Positions 10,117 through 19,979 of a stretch of 64,000 bases of DNA are shown one piece after another. Source of the DNA: Ectothiorhodospira lacustris (GTDB lineage: Bacteria > Pseudomonadota > Gammaproteobacteria > Ectothiorhodospirales > Ectothiorhodospiraceae). Made by a program: the position numbers and the translations under genes. Position 1 is the first letter of the stretch. Each line of letters begins with the position of its first letter. The stretch lies in contig NZ_JAJNQN010000012.1 of the NCBI RefSeq assembly GCF_022227845.1, positions 47,140-111,139 on the forward strand, written 5' to 3'. The notes under the pieces were generated by a model that did no database searches, was not told the origin of the DNA, and saw only the letters and a list, made by a program, of their open reading frames with translations.

Positions 10117-10875
10117 CTACTGGGCCGTGGTACGCCCGCCATCCACCGCGATCACCTGCCCGGTGATGTAATCTGCGTCACGGATCAGGAACAGGGCCGT
10201 GCGGGCGATGTCGTCCGGACCCCCTTCCCGCTTGAGGGCGGTGCGCTGGATCATCTCCTTATGGCTGGCTGCATTTTCCTCCGCTTCGGGCCATAGGATC
10301 GCCCCCGGGGCAATGCCGTTCACCCGTACCCGGGGACCCAGCTCCCGCGCCAGGGACTGGGTGAGCAGCCAGAGTCCGGCCTTGGCCGCGCAGTACACCG
10401 GGTAGTCCTTCAGGGGGCGCAGGGCATGGATGTCGACAATGTTGATGATGCAGCCTTCACGCGCTGTCAGGGCCGGGGCCAGGGCCTGGGAGAGGAACAG
10501 TGGGGCCTTGAGATTGGTGCCCATGAGATCGTCCCAGTGGGCCTCGGTGATCCGACCCAGCGGGGTGGGGTAAAAGGTGGAGGCATTGTTGATCAGGACG
10601 TCCAGGCCGCCGAAGGCTGCCGCCGCTTCCCGGGCCAGTCGCTCGGTAGCGCCTGGTTCCAGCAGTTCCCCGCCGACCAGAGTGACGGAGTTTGCGCGCC
10701 GTTGCTCCAATGCATCCTGCAAGGCGCGGGCGTCGTCGCTGGAACGACGGTAATGGATGACCAGATTCATGCCCTGGGCATGAAGGCGTCGCGCGATGGC
10801 GGCGCCGATGCGCCGGGCGCCGCCGGTGATGAACACGGTCTTGCCTTGAAGTGAGGGGGTGTCCGGTTGTGCCAC
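10117..10875 (-). CDS. Pteridine reductase (short-chain dehydrogenase, FolM/PTR1-like)
   Basis: A 252-residue Rossmann-fold reductase. The cofactor motif is TGGARRIG instead of the usual TGxxxGIG. This TGX3RXG form is the signature of pteridine reductases, which reduce dihydrobiopterin, dihydromonapterin or dihydrofolate with NADPH. The catalytic Tyr and Lys lie in YPVYCAAKAGLW. NNAST and IAPGAILWPEAEE are also typical. Its place beside folB and folK supports a role in folate or tetrahydromonapterin synthesis. It could substitute for a classical dihydrofolate reductase, which is not seen in this window. Confidence 0.85.
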   Translation of the reverse strand: MAQPDTPSLQGKTVFITGGARRIGAAIARRLHAQGMNLVIHYRRSSDDARALQDALEQRRANSVTLVGGELLEPGATERLAREAAAAFGGLDVLINNASTFYPTPLGRITEAHWDDLMGTNLKAPLFLSQALAPALTAREGCIINIVDIHALRPLKDYPVYCAAKAGLWLLTQSLARELGPRVRVNGIAPGAILWPEAEENAASHKEMIQRTALKREGGPDDIARTALFLIRDADYITGQVIAVDGGRTTAQ

Positions 10876-11022
10876 TCTGCTTCCTTTTGCCTGTTTAACG
10901 ATTTGACGCGGCCGGGGGGTGCTGATCCGGTGGGGAATCCTGCCTCGGCGTCCGTGCTGTCCCTCTCGTGATCAGGTTAAGTTACCCTAACCCCCCTGCC
11001 GGACTTAATCAAAATTTCGACC

Positions 11023-12213
11023 ATGCCGCTGAACAAGGATTCCCGACTGCCTTCACCCGTCCCCGAGGCCCTGGTCCTGAGTGATCGTCTGTTGCAGATG
11101 ATGCAGGACGAGAGTAGCGCAACCGGGGGCTGGCTGTCGTTTCATCGCTACATGGAACTGGCCCTCTACGCTCCCCGTCTTGGCTATTACGCAGCGGGCA
11201 GCCACAAGCTGGGCGCGGCCGGGGACTTTGTCACCGCGCCGGAGATATCCCCCTTGTTCGGCCACTGCATGGCCCGTCAGTGCGCCCAGGTGCTGGATGC
11301 CCTCGGGAGCGGCGAGGTCCTGGAGTTCGGGGCTGGTACCGGCCGGCTGGCGGCCCATGTGTTGGAGACCCTGGCCGGGATGGACGCACTCCCGGACCGT
11401 TACCTGATTCTGGAGACGAGCCCGGATCTGCGGGAACGGCAGCAGGCCGCGTTGTCCCTGTTGCCGCAGGCATTGTCGAGCCGGGTGCACTGGCTGGACG
11501 GTCTGCCCGAGCCCGGCAGCTTCCGGGGGGTGATGCTGGCCAACGAGGTGCTTGACGCCATGCCGGTGGAGCTGTTTGTCTGGGGCCGGGACGGGGTGAT
11601 GCGCCGGGGGGTGCAGGTGTCGTCCGCAGCGTTGGCCTGGGCGGACCGGCCCGCCGATGCATGGTTGGTCCGGCAGGTGAGGGCGCTGCATCAGGCGGCC
11701 GGCGCGAACTGGGGGGAAGGCTACGTGTCGGAACTCAATCCGGGGCTGGCCCCCTGGCTGGCGGCGGTGTCCGAGGCCATGGCGGCCGGGGTGTTGTTGC
11801 TGGTGGACTATGGCTATCCCCGCCGGGAGTACTACAGTGCCGAACGTTGCCGGGGCACCCTGATCGCCCATTACCGCCATCGCATGCTGGAGCATCCCCT
11901 GCTGTGGCCGGGACTGATGGACATCACCGCCAACGTGGACTTTTCGGCGGTGGCCGAGGCCGGTGCGGCGGCGGGCCTGTCATTGCTGGGCTATACCAGC
12001 CAGGCTTGGTTCCTGTTCGGCACGGATCTGGAAGCGGCCTTTCAGGCCCGTTGCTCCGAAGATCTCAAATCCCAGCTGGCGCTGGCCTCTCAGGTCCGCA
12101 CGCTCACCCTGCCGGGGGAGATGGGAGAGCGGTTTCAGGTCATGGCCCTGGGACGGGGCGTAGAAACACCCCTGATGGGGTTTGCCCGGCAGGACCTGAG
12201 CCACCGCCTCTGA
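11023..12213 (+). CDS. SAM-dependent methyltransferase, MidA/NDUFAF7 family
   Basis: A 396-residue class I methyltransferase-like protein. Landmarks are GGWLSFHRYMELALYAPRLGYYA and GDFVTAPEISPLFGHCMARQ at the N-terminus, the SAM-binding loop LEFGAGTGRLAAHVL, and LANEVLDAMPVELF. These are the motifs of the MidA/NDUFAF7 family, whose mitochondrial member methylates an arginine of complex I subunit NDUFS2. Near the C-terminus TANVDFSAVAEAGAAAG is also conserved. It is divergent from the pteridine reductase and convergent with cca. Its bacterial target is undetermined; a complex I role is inference. Confidence 0.85.
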   Translation: MPLNKDSRLPSPVPEALVLSDRLLQMMQDESSATGGWLSFHRYMELALYAPRLGYYAAGSHKLGAAGDFVTAPEISPLFGHCMARQCAQVLDALGSGEVLEFGAGTGRLAAHVLETLAGMDALPDRYLILETSPDLRERQQAALSLLPQALSSRVHWLDGLPEPGSFRGVMLANEVLDAMPVELFVWGRDGVMRRGVQVSSAALAWADRPADAWLVRQVRALHQAAGANWGEGYVSELNPGLAPWLAAVSEAMAAGVLLLVDYGYPRREYYSAERCRGTLIAHYRHRMLEHPLLWPGLMDITANVDFSAVAEAGAAAGLSLLGYTSQAWFLFGTDLEAAFQARCSEDLKSQLALASQVRTLTLPGEMGERFQVMALGRGVETPLMGFARQDLSHRL

Positions 12214-12226
12214 CCCGTTGGTCGAT

Positions 12227-13474
12227 TCAGGAAGCGCCTGCCGCCCTGGTCTCGTGGGCCTGCTTGAGCTCGGTGAGCGCCTCGATGCGCAGTCGACGCA
12301 GGGCCTGGGTGATGGCCTGTCCCTTGAGACCCTGTGCCACCAGTTCCCGTGCCTGGATGTCCAGGCAGCGGGCATGGGCCCGGCGCACATAGTCCGCCTG
12401 GGGGTAGGGGCGCTCTTCGAATCCGGTTCGGCCCCGGTAATCGGCCTCGCAGGCCAGCAGGACTCCTTCCATGCGCTCGGGCCGACGGTAGGCATCCAGT
12501 CCTTCCAGGGTCTTGGCCAGGGTGTCCGGACGCAGCTCGAAGACCCTGTGCATGTGGCCGTGGTAGCGGGCTACCATCCGGGCCGGTTCCCGATAGCGAT
12601 TGGGGATACGGTAGCGGTCGCAGAGCTGATCGATCAGCACCACACCGCGCTGCTCATGACCATGGTGGCTGGGCAGGATGTCCCGGGGCGTGTTGCCCTT
12701 GCCCAGATCATGGGTGAGGGCGGCGAATCGTACCACCGGGTCCGGGGACAGCCGTTCGGCCTGGTCCAGCACCATGAAGGTATGGACGCCGGTATCCACC
12801 TCCGGGTGGTGTCGGGGTGGCTGGGGGACGCCATAGAGGCATTCCAGCTCCGGAAACAGCACGGCCAGGGCGCCGCATTCCCGCAGGACCTGGAAGAATC
12901 GGGAGGGGCAGGGGCCTGTCAGGGCGCGCTCCGTCTCCTGCCAGACCCGTTCCGGCACCAGGGCATCCACTTCGCCGGCGGCCACCATGCGGCGCATCAG
13001 GGTCATGGTCTCGGGCGCTACCGTAAAGCCCATGGGGGCCAGGCGGGCGGCGAAGCGGGCCACCCGCAGGATCCGGACCGGATCTTCGGCAAAGGCACAG
13101 GAGACATGGCGCAGCCGTCGTGCCTGCAGATCTGCCTGACCGCCGAAGGGGTCGATGAGCCGGCCCTGGTCATCCCGGGCCATGGCATTGATGGTCAGAT
13201 CCCGGCGTTCAAGATCCTCTTCCAGGGTGACCTCCGGTGCCGCATGGACCTCGAACCCCCGGTAGCCGGGCGCGGTCTTGCGTTCGGTGCGGGCCAGGGC
13301 ATGTTCTTCGTGGGTCCGCGGGTGCAGGAAGACGGGGAAATCCCGTCCCACCTGCCGGAAGCCCCCGGCCAGCATCTCCTCCACCGTGGCGCCCACGACC
13401 ACCCAGTCCCGTTCCTGCACCGGCAGTCCCAGCAGGGCATCCCGGACCGCGCCGCCGACCAGATAGATGTCCAT
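12227..13474 (-). CDS. cca: Multifunctional CCA tRNA nucleotidyltransferase
   Basis: A 415-residue enzyme that builds or repairs the CCA end of tRNAs. The nucleotidyltransferase head reads [19 protein letters not shown], with the metal-binding DxD-type residues in the RDWVVVGAT region, and [13 protein letters not shown] follows. An HD-type phosphohydrolase domain is visible downstream in [15 protein letters not shown] and HHGHEQRG, as in the E. coli-type bifunctional enzyme. The start lies two bases after the stop of the NDUFA9-like gene, so the two are co-transcribed. Confidence 0.95.
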   Translation of the reverse strand: MDIYLVGGAVRDALLGLPVQERDWVVVGATVEEMLAGGFRQVGRDFPVFLHPRTHEEHALARTERKTAPGYRGFEVHAAPEVTLEEDLERRDLTINAMARDDQGRLIDPFGGQADLQARRLRHVSCAFAEDPVRILRVARFAARLAPMGFTVAPETMTLMRRMVAAGEVDALVPERVWQETERALTGPCPSRFFQVLRECGALAVLFPELECLYGVPQPPRHHPEVDTGVHTFMVLDQAERLSPDPVVRFAALTHDLGKGNTPRDILPSHHGHEQRGVVLIDQLCDRYRIPNRYREPARMVARYHGHMHRVFELRPDTLAKTLEGLDAYRRPERMEGVLLACEADYRGRTGFEERPYPQADYVRRAHARCLDIQARELVAQGLKGQAITQALRRLRIEALTELKQAHETRAAGAS

Positions 13475-13476
13475 GG

Positions 13477-14415
13477 TCAGCGCGGCCCGCTGCGCAGACG
13501 CTGCAGCCGGGCATGTCGCTCCCGGTCACCGAGATAGCCCGGGACGATGGATTCGATGGCGGTGGGACAACAGCCGCCGGCGCGGCAGACACTGTCCCGG
13601 CTCATGGAATGATAGTTGTCCAGGCTGAAGGGCTTGCCGGGGACATATTCCATGATCCGGGCCTGCCACAGGGACAGGCCGTCCGACAGGCCGAGGATCA
13701 GACGGCGACGGGCCATGACCTGGGCGGTGTAGCTCACCAGTTCCTTCAGGCTGTAGACGGACGGTCCACACAGCTCGATGCGTTGTCCCCAGGTTCCGCG
13801 GTCTTCCAGGGCATCGACGAAGTGCTGGGCCACATCGCCCACGTAGACCGGCGCAAAGCGGGCCTCGGGGCAGGCCAGGGGCAGGACGGGGCTCAGTCGC
13901 AGCAGGCCGGCGAAGCGGTTGAAAAAGCTGTCCGTGGGACCGAAGATCACCGAGGGGCGGAAACTGGTGACCCGCACGCTGCCCGCCATGGTATGGACGA
14001 TGTTTTCCGCCTCGCCCTTGGTGCGCAGGTAGTGGCTGGGGCCGCTGGCCGCATCCGCGTTCAGGGCGCTCATGTGCAGGAGGCGTTTTACCCCGGTCTC
14101 TCGAGCACATTCGATCACCTTGCGGGCCAGTTCCACATGGGCATGACGGAACCCGCTGCCGTCCCGGCCCCGTTCGTTCAGGATGCCCACCAGGTTGATG
14201 ACCCCGTCGCAGTCACTGAAATGCTGTCGCAGGACCTGCGGGTCGTGGCAGTCCGCTTCCACCAGCCGTACCCCCGGCAGTACCAGGAGATGCCGGTGGC
14301 GGCTGACATGGCGGGTGATGACCTTGACCTGGCGGCCACCGGCGGCCAGTCGTGCCACGACATGGGTACCCACGAAGCCGGTGCCCCCCAGGACACAGAT
14401 CGTCCGGATGTTCAT
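13477..14415 (-). CDS. NAD(P)-binding NDUFA9-like atypical SDR reductase
   Basis: A 312-residue Rossmann-fold protein. The cofactor motif is [16 protein letters not shown], followed by [14 protein letters not shown] and [27 protein letters not shown]. That is the layout of the complex I NDUFA9-like SDR family, in which the catalytic Tyr/Lys pair survives as [25 protein letters not shown] is also conserved. Most bacterial members are free-standing and uncharacterised, with proposed quinone, sterol-like or lipid substrates. The start is the ATG at 14415 ([11 protein letters not shown]). It is two bases upstream of cca in the same operon. Confidence 0.82.
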   Translation of the reverse strand: MNIRTICVLGGTGFVGTHVVARLAAGGRQVKVITRHVSRHRHLLVLPGVRLVEADCHDPQVLRQHFSDCDGVINLVGILNERGRDGSGFRHAHVELARKVIECARETGVKRLLHMSALNADAASGPSHYLRTKGEAENIVHTMAGSVRVTSFRPSVIFGPTDSFFNRFAGLLRLSPVLPLACPEARFAPVYVGDVAQHFVDALEDRGTWGQRIELCGPSVYSLKELVSYTAQVMARRRLILGLSDGLSLWQARIMEYVPGKPFSLDNYHSMSRDSVCRAGGCCPTAIESIVPGYLGDRERHARLQRLRSGPR

Positions 14416-14646
14416 TGTTCGAATTGTCCTATGTGACGAATGCATGCAAGCGCCGTCGAGTGCTGTGATCTGGATTGTGCCTGTGCCGGACAAATGCAAG
14501 GCCCTGCCGGGGACAACATACCCCTTGCCGATGTCCAACCTGTGAATGCCCGGGACAGGCCCCCGTGCCGATCCTGCAAACAAGCTCCTGTTCCAGGGCC
14601 GAATATACTATTGTATGCGCCCTCTGCATCCAAAGGAGTCCCCCAA

Positions 14647-16011
14647 GTGCCTCTGAGTTCCGTCAATCCCGCCAACGGTTCCGTGCTCCATGTGTTCGAG
14701 ACCTGGGACCGGCCGCGCATTGACAAGGCCCTGAGTCAGGCCGCCCGCATCGTCCCCGAGTGGCGCGAGATCCCGCTGGATCAGCGCGCCGTGCTGGTGC
14801 GTCAGGCCGCCCATGTGCTGCGTCATCGCCGGGATCATTTTGCCGTCATGATGACCCAGGAGATGGGCAAGCTTCTGACCGAGTCCAGGGCCGAGATTGA
14901 CCGCTGTGCCTTGGTCTGCGACTACTACGCCGATCATGCCGCTGAGTTTCTGGCCGATGAATCCATGGCTGCCGGTGAACTCAATGCCCGGGTGGTGTTC
15001 CAGCCGTTGGGCACCATTCTGGGCGTGATGCCCTGGAACTTCCCCTTCTGGCAGGTGTTCCGATTCGCCGCGCCGGCGCTGATGGCAGGCAACACGGTAC
15101 TGCTCAAGCATGCCTCCAATGTACCCCGCTGTGCCCTGGCCATCGAGGAAGTCTTCCGGGATGCCGGTTTCCCGTCCGGGGCCTTCCAGACCTTGATGAT
15201 CGCCTCTGACGAGGTCAGGCGCGTGATCGAGGATCGCCGCGTCCATGGGGTCACTCTGACCGGCAGCGAGGCCGCCGGGCGGGCCGTTGCCGCCGTCGCC
15301 GGTGGTGTACTCAAGCCCTGTGTCCTGGAACTGGGCGGGTCCGATCCCTTCGTGGTGCTAGAAGATGCCGACCTGGACCTGGCGGTGGCGCAGGCCGTGG
15401 TGTCCCGTTATCGCAATGCAGGCCAGAGCTGCATTGCCGCCAAGCGCTTCATCCTGGTGCCCCAGGCGGCGGACGGTTTCCTGTCCCGGCTCAAGGATGC
15501 GGTGGCGGCCATTCGCCCGGGAGATCCCATGAAGGAGGAATCCGGTATCGCGCCCATGGCCAGGATGGATCTGCGTGATGAATTGCACCAGCAGGTGAAG
15601 GACTCCATCGCCGAAGGGGCCATCCCTGTCATGGGCTGTGAGCCGTTGCCGGGCAAGGGTGCCTGGTATGCCCCTTCCATCCTGGACCGGGTGGTCCCCG
15701 GCACTCGGGCCTATGAAGAGGAGATCTTCGGGCCGGTGGCCTGCATCCTGCGGGCCGAAGACGAGGGCGACGCCCTGCGCCTGGCCAACGATACCCGCTT
15801 CGGACTGGGGGGCAGCGTGTGGACCCGCGACATCGCCCGGGGCGAGGTCTTTGCCCGTCGCATGGCCTGTGGCAGTGCCTTCGTCAATGCCATGGTGAAG
15901 AGTGACCCGCGCCTACCCTTCGGCGGTATCAAGGACTCCGGCTTTGGTCGGGAACTGGCCCGCCCCGGCATCCGCACCTTCATGAATGCCAAGACCCTGG
16001 TCATCCGCTAA
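14647..16011 (+). CDS. NAD(P)-dependent succinate-semialdehyde dehydrogenase
   Basis: A 454-residue aldehyde dehydrogenase. The catalytic Glu228 is in LELGGSDPF and the nucleophile Cys262 in NAGQSCIAAKRF. PWNFPFWQVFRFAAPALMAGN and FGGIKDSGFGREL are the flanking family motifs. The GTG at 14647 is chosen because AAAGGAG sits eight bases before it and the protein then starts at the usual point (PLSSVNPANG); extending upstream in frame gives a Cys-rich stretch with no family match. The roughly 454-residue length and SNPANG-like start favour succinate semialdehyde over other substrates. It is divergent from the NDUFA9-like gene. Confidence 0.85.
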   Translation: MPLSSVNPANGSVLHVFETWDRPRIDKALSQAARIVPEWREIPLDQRAVLVRQAAHVLRHRRDHFAVMMTQEMGKLLTESRAEIDRCALVCDYYADHAAEFLADESMAAGELNARVVFQPLGTILGVMPWNFPFWQVFRFAAPALMAGNTVLLKHASNVPRCALAIEEVFRDAGFPSGAFQTLMIASDEVRRVIEDRRVHGVTLTGSEAAGRAVAAVAGGVLKPCVLELGGSDPFVVLEDADLDLAVAQAVVSRYRNAGQSCIAAKRFILVPQAADGFLSRLKDAVAAIRPGDPMKEESGIAPMARMDLRDELHQQVKDSIAEGAIPVMGCEPLPGKGAWYAPSILDRVVPGTRAYEEEIFGPVACILRAEDEGDALRLANDTRFGLGGSVWTRDIARGEVFARRMACGSAFVNAMVKSDPRLPFGGIKDSGFGRELARPGIRTFMNAKTLVIR

Positions 16012-16031
16012 GCCTTGTCTGAGTCCTCGCC

Positions 16032-16631
16032 ATGGAACTGACCGAACTGGTGGTTGATGCCATCCAGACATATGGCTACTGGGCCCTGGGTCTGTTCCTG
16101 ATCGTGTTGGCCCCGGAGGCCCTCATGCCCTTTGCCGGCTTCCTGGCCCACGAGGGGATGGTGGGGCTCTGGTGGGCGGTACTGGCGGGGAGTCTGGGCG
16201 GGACCCTGGGTTCCACCCTGATCTATCTGATGGTGCGCCGGGTGGGGGAGACCCGGGTGCGCGGCATGCTGCAGCGACGCGGCCGCTGGCTGCTGATGCG
16301 GGAATCGGACCTGGACGGGGTGTTGGAGATCTACGGTCGCCACGGCAACTGGATCGTGGCCGGCGGGCGTCTGATTCCCACCGTGCGCAGCCTGGTGTCC
16401 ATCCCGGCCGGCCTGCTGCCCATGCCCCTGGCCCGTTTCGTGGGCCTGACCTTCCTGGGTACCTTTGCCTGGAATACCGTGCTGGCCCTGACCGGCTATG
16501 TCCTGGGTGCCAAGTGGAACCTGTTGGAACCCTACCTGGGTTTCTATGGTTCTCTGGTCGTCGTGCTAGTGTTGGCGGTAGTGGCCATTTTTGTCGCCAG
16601 GCGTCTGGGAGAAACCTGGCGTGACGGGTGA
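16032..16631 (+). CDS. DedA-family membrane protein
   Basis: A 199-residue inner-membrane protein of the DedA/VTT superfamily. The family core is present: PEALMPFAGFLAHEG, GSLGGTLGSTLIYLMVRRVGE, GRHGNWIVAGGRLIPTVRSLVSIPAG and LGTFAWNTVLALTGYVLG. The acidic residue in the first re-entrant segment and the conserved arginines in GRLIPTVRS are the residues known to matter in E. coli DedA proteins, which act in undecaprenyl-phosphate or phospholipid flipping and in proton-motive-force maintenance. The stop codon lies inside a heptamer tandem repeat. Confidence 0.92.
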   Translation: MELTELVVDAIQTYGYWALGLFLIVLAPEALMPFAGFLAHEGMVGLWWAVLAGSLGGTLGSTLIYLMVRRVGETRVRGMLQRRGRWLLMRESDLDGVLEIYGRHGNWIVAGGRLIPTVRSLVSIPAGLLPMPLARFVGLTFLGTFAWNTVLALTGYVLGAKWNLLEPYLGFYGSLVVVLVLAVVAIFVARRLGETWRDG

Positions 16632-16648
16632 CGGGTGACGGGTGACGG
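16621..16648 (+). repeat. Four tandem copies of the heptamer GTGACGG
   Basis: Exactly four 7-base units run over the end of the dedA-like gene. Its TGA is formed in the second unit. Since 7 is not a multiple of 3, copy-number change shifts downstream spacing. The stop stays in place as long as two units remain. Confidence 0.9.
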
Positions 16649-16676
16649 GTGGAGGTACTGATGAGGGCGGGACTGA

Positions 16677-18011
16677 ATGATCGAGATGCTGGGACGTATT
16701 GGAGTCGGGCTCTGTATCCTGCTGGTCATGCTGAGCGGCGCGGCCTGGGCAGTCGAGTCCCCCGATGACACCCCGGCGGCGCCCCGTGTCCATCAGGGGT
16801 TGCTGATCTCGGATATTCGCTTTGAAGGTCGGCGTATCACCCGGGAATCCGTGCTGCTGCAGGAAACGGTGCTCAGGGCGGGGGATGTCCTGGATGCCCG
16901 CCAACTGGAGCGTGACCGGCAGGCCATCATGAACCTGGGACTGTTCAAGACCGTGACGGCCAGGACGGATGAGGAAGCCGGAGAGATCCGGGTGACCTAC
17001 GTGCTGGAGGAAAAATACTATCTCTTTCCCCTGCCTCGACTGAGCCGGACCTCCGACGGAGATCTGCGCTTTGGCGGCGAGTTGCGCGTCGACAACCTGC
17101 TCGGACTCAACCAGGAGCTGCGCATCCTGGCCGAGTGGGAAGACGCCGGCAGTGACACTACGGAAGAAGAGTCCCGCACCCTGAGCGTGGACTATGACAT
17201 CCCCCGTCTGCCCTGGACCGCCTGGGGGCTGAACATCTCCTTCAAGGATCAGTACACCCTGGAGTCCGAATCCGACGACGGCGAATACGGCCCACACCGG
17301 GAAGATGCCCGCCAGGTGGGTCTCTCCATCAGTCGCTGGCTGGATCGCCGTGGCCCCAGTGCCGGCTGGCGAGCGGGTCTGGGGATCGCCTGGGACGGCC
17401 GGCGCTATCGTGCCCTGGAAGAGGGCGCGACCATTCCCCGGGATGGTGAAGACGTGAGCTGGTCGGGCAGTCTGACCTTTTCTGAGGTCAATGACCTGGG
17501 CGTGAGGCGGGAGGGTGTTGCCTACGGGGCGCGTTTTTCCTGGGGCAGCGATGTCCTCGGGGCAGGACGATCCCATCAGCGGCTGGATCTGTTCTATCGC
17601 GCCTACCGTCCCTGGCGCGATGCCCCCCTGTCCGCCAACCTGAACTATCAGGCCCGCTTTGGTATCGCCAGCGGCACACCCTTCGGCGACGAGGCCTATG
17701 CCCTGGGGGGCGGGGGCAATCTGCGCGGATATCCCCGGGATTACCGGGAAGGGGATGTGTTCATGCTGCTGAACATGGAGTACCTCAAGCCGATCATGGG
17801 CAATACCGCCGTGCGCGGCGTGGGCTTCATGGACCTGGGGGGGGTCTGGGAGCGGGATGACATCGACCTGGCGGATGTCCATGGCAGTGCAGGTTTGGGG
17901 ATGCGAATCAACCTGCGCTGGTTCGTGCGGACCCACCTGCGCTTGGACTACGCCTATGCCTTCACCACCGGCGAGACCCGGGTCTATGCGGGCACCAGTC
18001 ATACCTTCTGA
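16677..18011 (+). CDS. Omp85/BamA-superfamily outer-membrane protein with one POTRA-like domain
   Basis: A 444-residue predicted outer-membrane beta-barrel. A signal peptide (IGVGLCILLVMLSGAAWA) is followed by a single POTRA-like domain at about residues 40-115 (ISDIRFEGRRITRESVLL ... MNLGLFKTVTARTDE). The rest alternates in the beta-strand pattern of D15-type barrels. The barrel contains ALGGGGNLRGYPRDY, the family's conserved (V/I)RGY motif, and the last residues TRVYAGTSHTF end in Phe as required for BAM-dependent insertion. It is much shorter than BamA or TamA, so it is probably a small two-domain Omp85 of unknown cargo. Confidence 0.85.
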   Translation: MIEMLGRIGVGLCILLVMLSGAAWAVESPDDTPAAPRVHQGLLISDIRFEGRRITRESVLLQETVLRAGDVLDARQLERDRQAIMNLGLFKTVTARTDEEAGEIRVTYVLEEKYYLFPLPRLSRTSDGDLRFGGELRVDNLLGLNQELRILAEWEDAGSDTTEEESRTLSVDYDIPRLPWTAWGLNISFKDQYTLESESDDGEYGPHREDARQVGLSISRWLDRRGPSAGWRAGLGIAWDGRRYRALEEGATIPRDGEDVSWSGSLTFSEVNDLGVRREGVAYGARFSWGSDVLGAGRSHQRLDLFYRAYRPWRDAPLSANLNYQARFGIASGTPFGDEAYALGGGGNLRGYPRDYREGDVFMLLNMEYLKPIMGNTAVRGVGFMDLGGVWERDDIDLADVHGSAGLGMRINLRWFVRTHLRLDYAYAFTTGETRVYAGTSHTF

Positions 18012-18103
18012 GCGGGCCAGGCGCGGTGCGGTGCATCGGTGCCGCTATTCCAGTATCCTTTTCGCCCCGCCTTTTCTGATCGAACCAGACAACGAGACAT
18101 CAC

Positions 18104-18850
18104 ATGGCCGGACATAGTAAGTGGGCGAATATCCAGCATCGCAAGAATGCCCAGGACGCCAAGCGCGGCAAGCTCTTCACCAAGCTCATCAAGGAAATCA
18201 CCGTGGCGGCCCGCATGGGCGGGTCCGATCCAGCCACCAACCCCCGGCTGCGACTGGCGGTGGACAAGGCCCTGGATGCCAACATGACCAAGGACACCAT
18301 CGATCGTGCCACCAAACGGGGCGCCGGTGAGCTGGAAGGGGTCAACTACGAGGAACTGCGCTACGAAGGCTACGGGCCCGGTGGTGTCGCCATCATGGTG
18401 GATTGCATGACCGACAACCGCAACCGCACCGTCTCCGAAGTGCGTCATGCCTTCAGCAAGTGCGGCGGCAACCTGGGTACCGACGGCTCCGTGGCCTATC
18501 TGTTCGAGAAGACCGGCATTCTCAGCTATCCCGCCGACAGCGATGAGGAGCAGGTCATGGAAGCCGCCCTGGAGGCCGGCGCCAACGATATCCTGGTGAA
18601 CGACGACGGGTCCATCGACGTGCTGACCAGCCCCGAAGACTATGACGCCGTGCGTGAGTCCATGACCGGAGGGGGGCTCAAGCCCGAGCGCAGCGAGGTG
18701 ACCATGCGTGCCGCCACCGGCAGCAGCGTGGCGGACACGGACACGGCCAAGGCCCTGCTCAAGCTGCTGGACATGCTGGACGACCTGGACGATGTGCAGA
18801 ACGTCTACACCAATGCCGACTTCCCCGATGAGGTCATGCAGGCCCTGTGA
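18104..18850 (+). CDS. yebC: YebC/PmpR-family regulator or translation factor
   Basis: A 248-residue protein beginning [18 protein letters not shown], with the diagnostic [21 protein letters not shown] and [17 protein letters not shown] segments. Members were described as DNA-binding regulators and later tied to relief of ribosome stalling at polyproline. It begins the yebC-ruvC-ruvA-ruvB series, and its TGA overlaps the GTG of ruvC (GTGA). The ATG at 18104 is the only start that preserves the conserved N-terminus. Confidence 0.96.
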   Translation: MAGHSKWANIQHRKNAQDAKRGKLFTKLIKEITVAARMGGSDPATNPRLRLAVDKALDANMTKDTIDRATKRGAGELEGVNYEELRYEGYGPGGVAIMVDCMTDNRNRTVSEVRHAFSKCGGNLGTDGSVAYLFEKTGILSYPADSDEEQVMEAALEAGANDILVNDDGSIDVLTSPEDYDAVRESMTGGGLKPERSEVTMRAATGSSVADTDTAKALLKLLDMLDDLDDVQNVYTNADFPDEVMQAL

Positions 18851-19365
18851 CGGCACCCATACGCATCCTGGGGATCGACCCGGGCTCGGTGGTCACCGGC
18901 TACGGCATCGTCGATACCGATGGCCGTCGCAGTACCCATGTGGACAGCGGTTGCATCCGTGTCAGGGGCGAGGACCTGCCGGCCCGTCTGGGCCATATCC
19001 TGGTCGCGGTCGCCGAGCTGGTGGCCCGCCACCAGCCCCAGGTGATGGCTATTGAACAGGTCTTCGTCTCCCGCAACGCCGCCTCTGCCCTCAAGTTGGG
19101 GCAGGCGCGGGGGGCGGCCATCTGCGCGGCGGTGCAGGGCGGGCTGGCCGTGGCCGAGTATGCCCCCCGATCCATCAAGCAGGCGGTGGTTGGGACCGGT
19201 GCCGCCGACAAGACCCAGATGCAGCACATGGTCACCATGATTCTGGGGCTGGCCGCCCGGCCCGCCGCCGATGCCGCCGATGCCCTGGCGGTGGCCCTGT
19301 GCCACGCCCATACCCAGGCCACCTTGTCCCGCCTGCCGGCGGGGTATGTGAGGAGATCCCGATGA
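18847..19365 (+). CDS. ruvC: Holliday-junction resolvase RuvC
   Basis: A 172-residue endonuclease that cuts four-way DNA junctions symmetrically. The acidic catalytic residues are in ILGIDPG, MAIEQVF and [22 protein letters not shown] and [13 protein letters not shown] segments complete the fold. The start is a GTG overlapping the yebC stop. The ATGA at the end overlaps the start of ruvA, so the block is translationally coupled. Confidence 0.96.
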   Translation: MTAPIRILGIDPGSVVTGYGIVDTDGRRSTHVDSGCIRVRGEDLPARLGHILVAVAELVARHQPQVMAIEQVFVSRNAASALKLGQARGAAICAAVQGGLAVAEYAPRSIKQAVVGTGAADKTQMQHMVTMILGLAARPAADAADALAVALCHAHTQATLSRLPAGYVRRSR

Positions 19366-19970
19366 TCGGAAGACTGCGTGGTGTGCTGATCCACAAGCAG
19401 CCCCCCCACCTGATGCTGGATGTGCAGGGCGTGGGCTATGAGCTGGAGGCCCCCCTATCCACCTTCTATGACCTGCCGGCGGAAGGGGCCGAGGTGACCT
19501 TGCACACCCATCTGCATGTGCGCGAGGATGCCCATGTCCTCTATGGTTTTGCCGGTGCGCGGGAGCGGGCCCTGTTCCGTAGCCTGATCCGGGTGAGCGG
19601 TGTCGGTGCCAAGATGGCCCTGGCCATCCTCTCGGGCATGACCACCGAGGCCTTCAGCCGCTGCGTCATGGACAACGACATCACCCAGCTCACCCGCCTG
19701 CCGGGTATCGGTCGCAAGACGGCGGAGCGGTTGGTGATCGAGATGCGCGACCGGGTGGCGGCACTGGGAGAGGGGGCCATCCTGCCCGGCATGACCGGCG
19801 GCGTCTCGACGCCGCGTCCGGCGGACCCGGTCTCCGACGCGGTGGCGGCCCTCATCTCCCTGGGTTACAAGCCTCAGGAGGCCAGCCGCCTGGTCAGTCT
19901 GGTGGAGGATGAGGCCCGTACCAGCGAAGAGCTGATCCGGCTGGCCCTCAAGTCCACCCTCAACAAGTAG
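19362..19970 (+). CDS. ruvA: Holliday-junction branch migration protein RuvA
   Basis: A 202-residue junction-recognition subunit. It begins [12 protein letters not shown] and includes the OB-fold segment [16 protein letters not shown]. The helix-hairpin-helix motifs read [21 protein letters not shown] and [22 protein letters not shown]. The C-terminal domain III ([29 protein letters not shown]) contacts RuvB. The ATG at 19362 overlaps the ruvC TGA. ruvB begins nine bases after the stop. Confidence 0.97.
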   Translation: MIGRLRGVLIHKQPPHLMLDVQGVGYELEAPLSTFYDLPAEGAEVTLHTHLHVREDAHVLYGFAGARERALFRSLIRVSGVGAKMALAILSGMTTEAFSRCVMDNDITQLTRLPGIGRKTAERLVIEMRDRVAALGEGAILPGMTGGVSTPRPADPVSDAVAALISLGYKPQEASRLVSLVEDEARTSEELIRLALKSTLNK

Positions 19971-19979
19971 TAATGTGAC

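Noticed and set aside
12227..13474. HD motif in the cca gene as a possible separate regulatory phosphohydrolase
   Set aside because: The HD segment is in frame with the nucleotidyltransferase head and is part of the known bifunctional CCA enzyme.
16566..18002. Long minus-strand open frame opposite the Omp85 gene
   Set aside because: Same shadow effect. The plus strand has signal peptide, POTRA and barrel motifs; the minus translation has no recognisable pattern.
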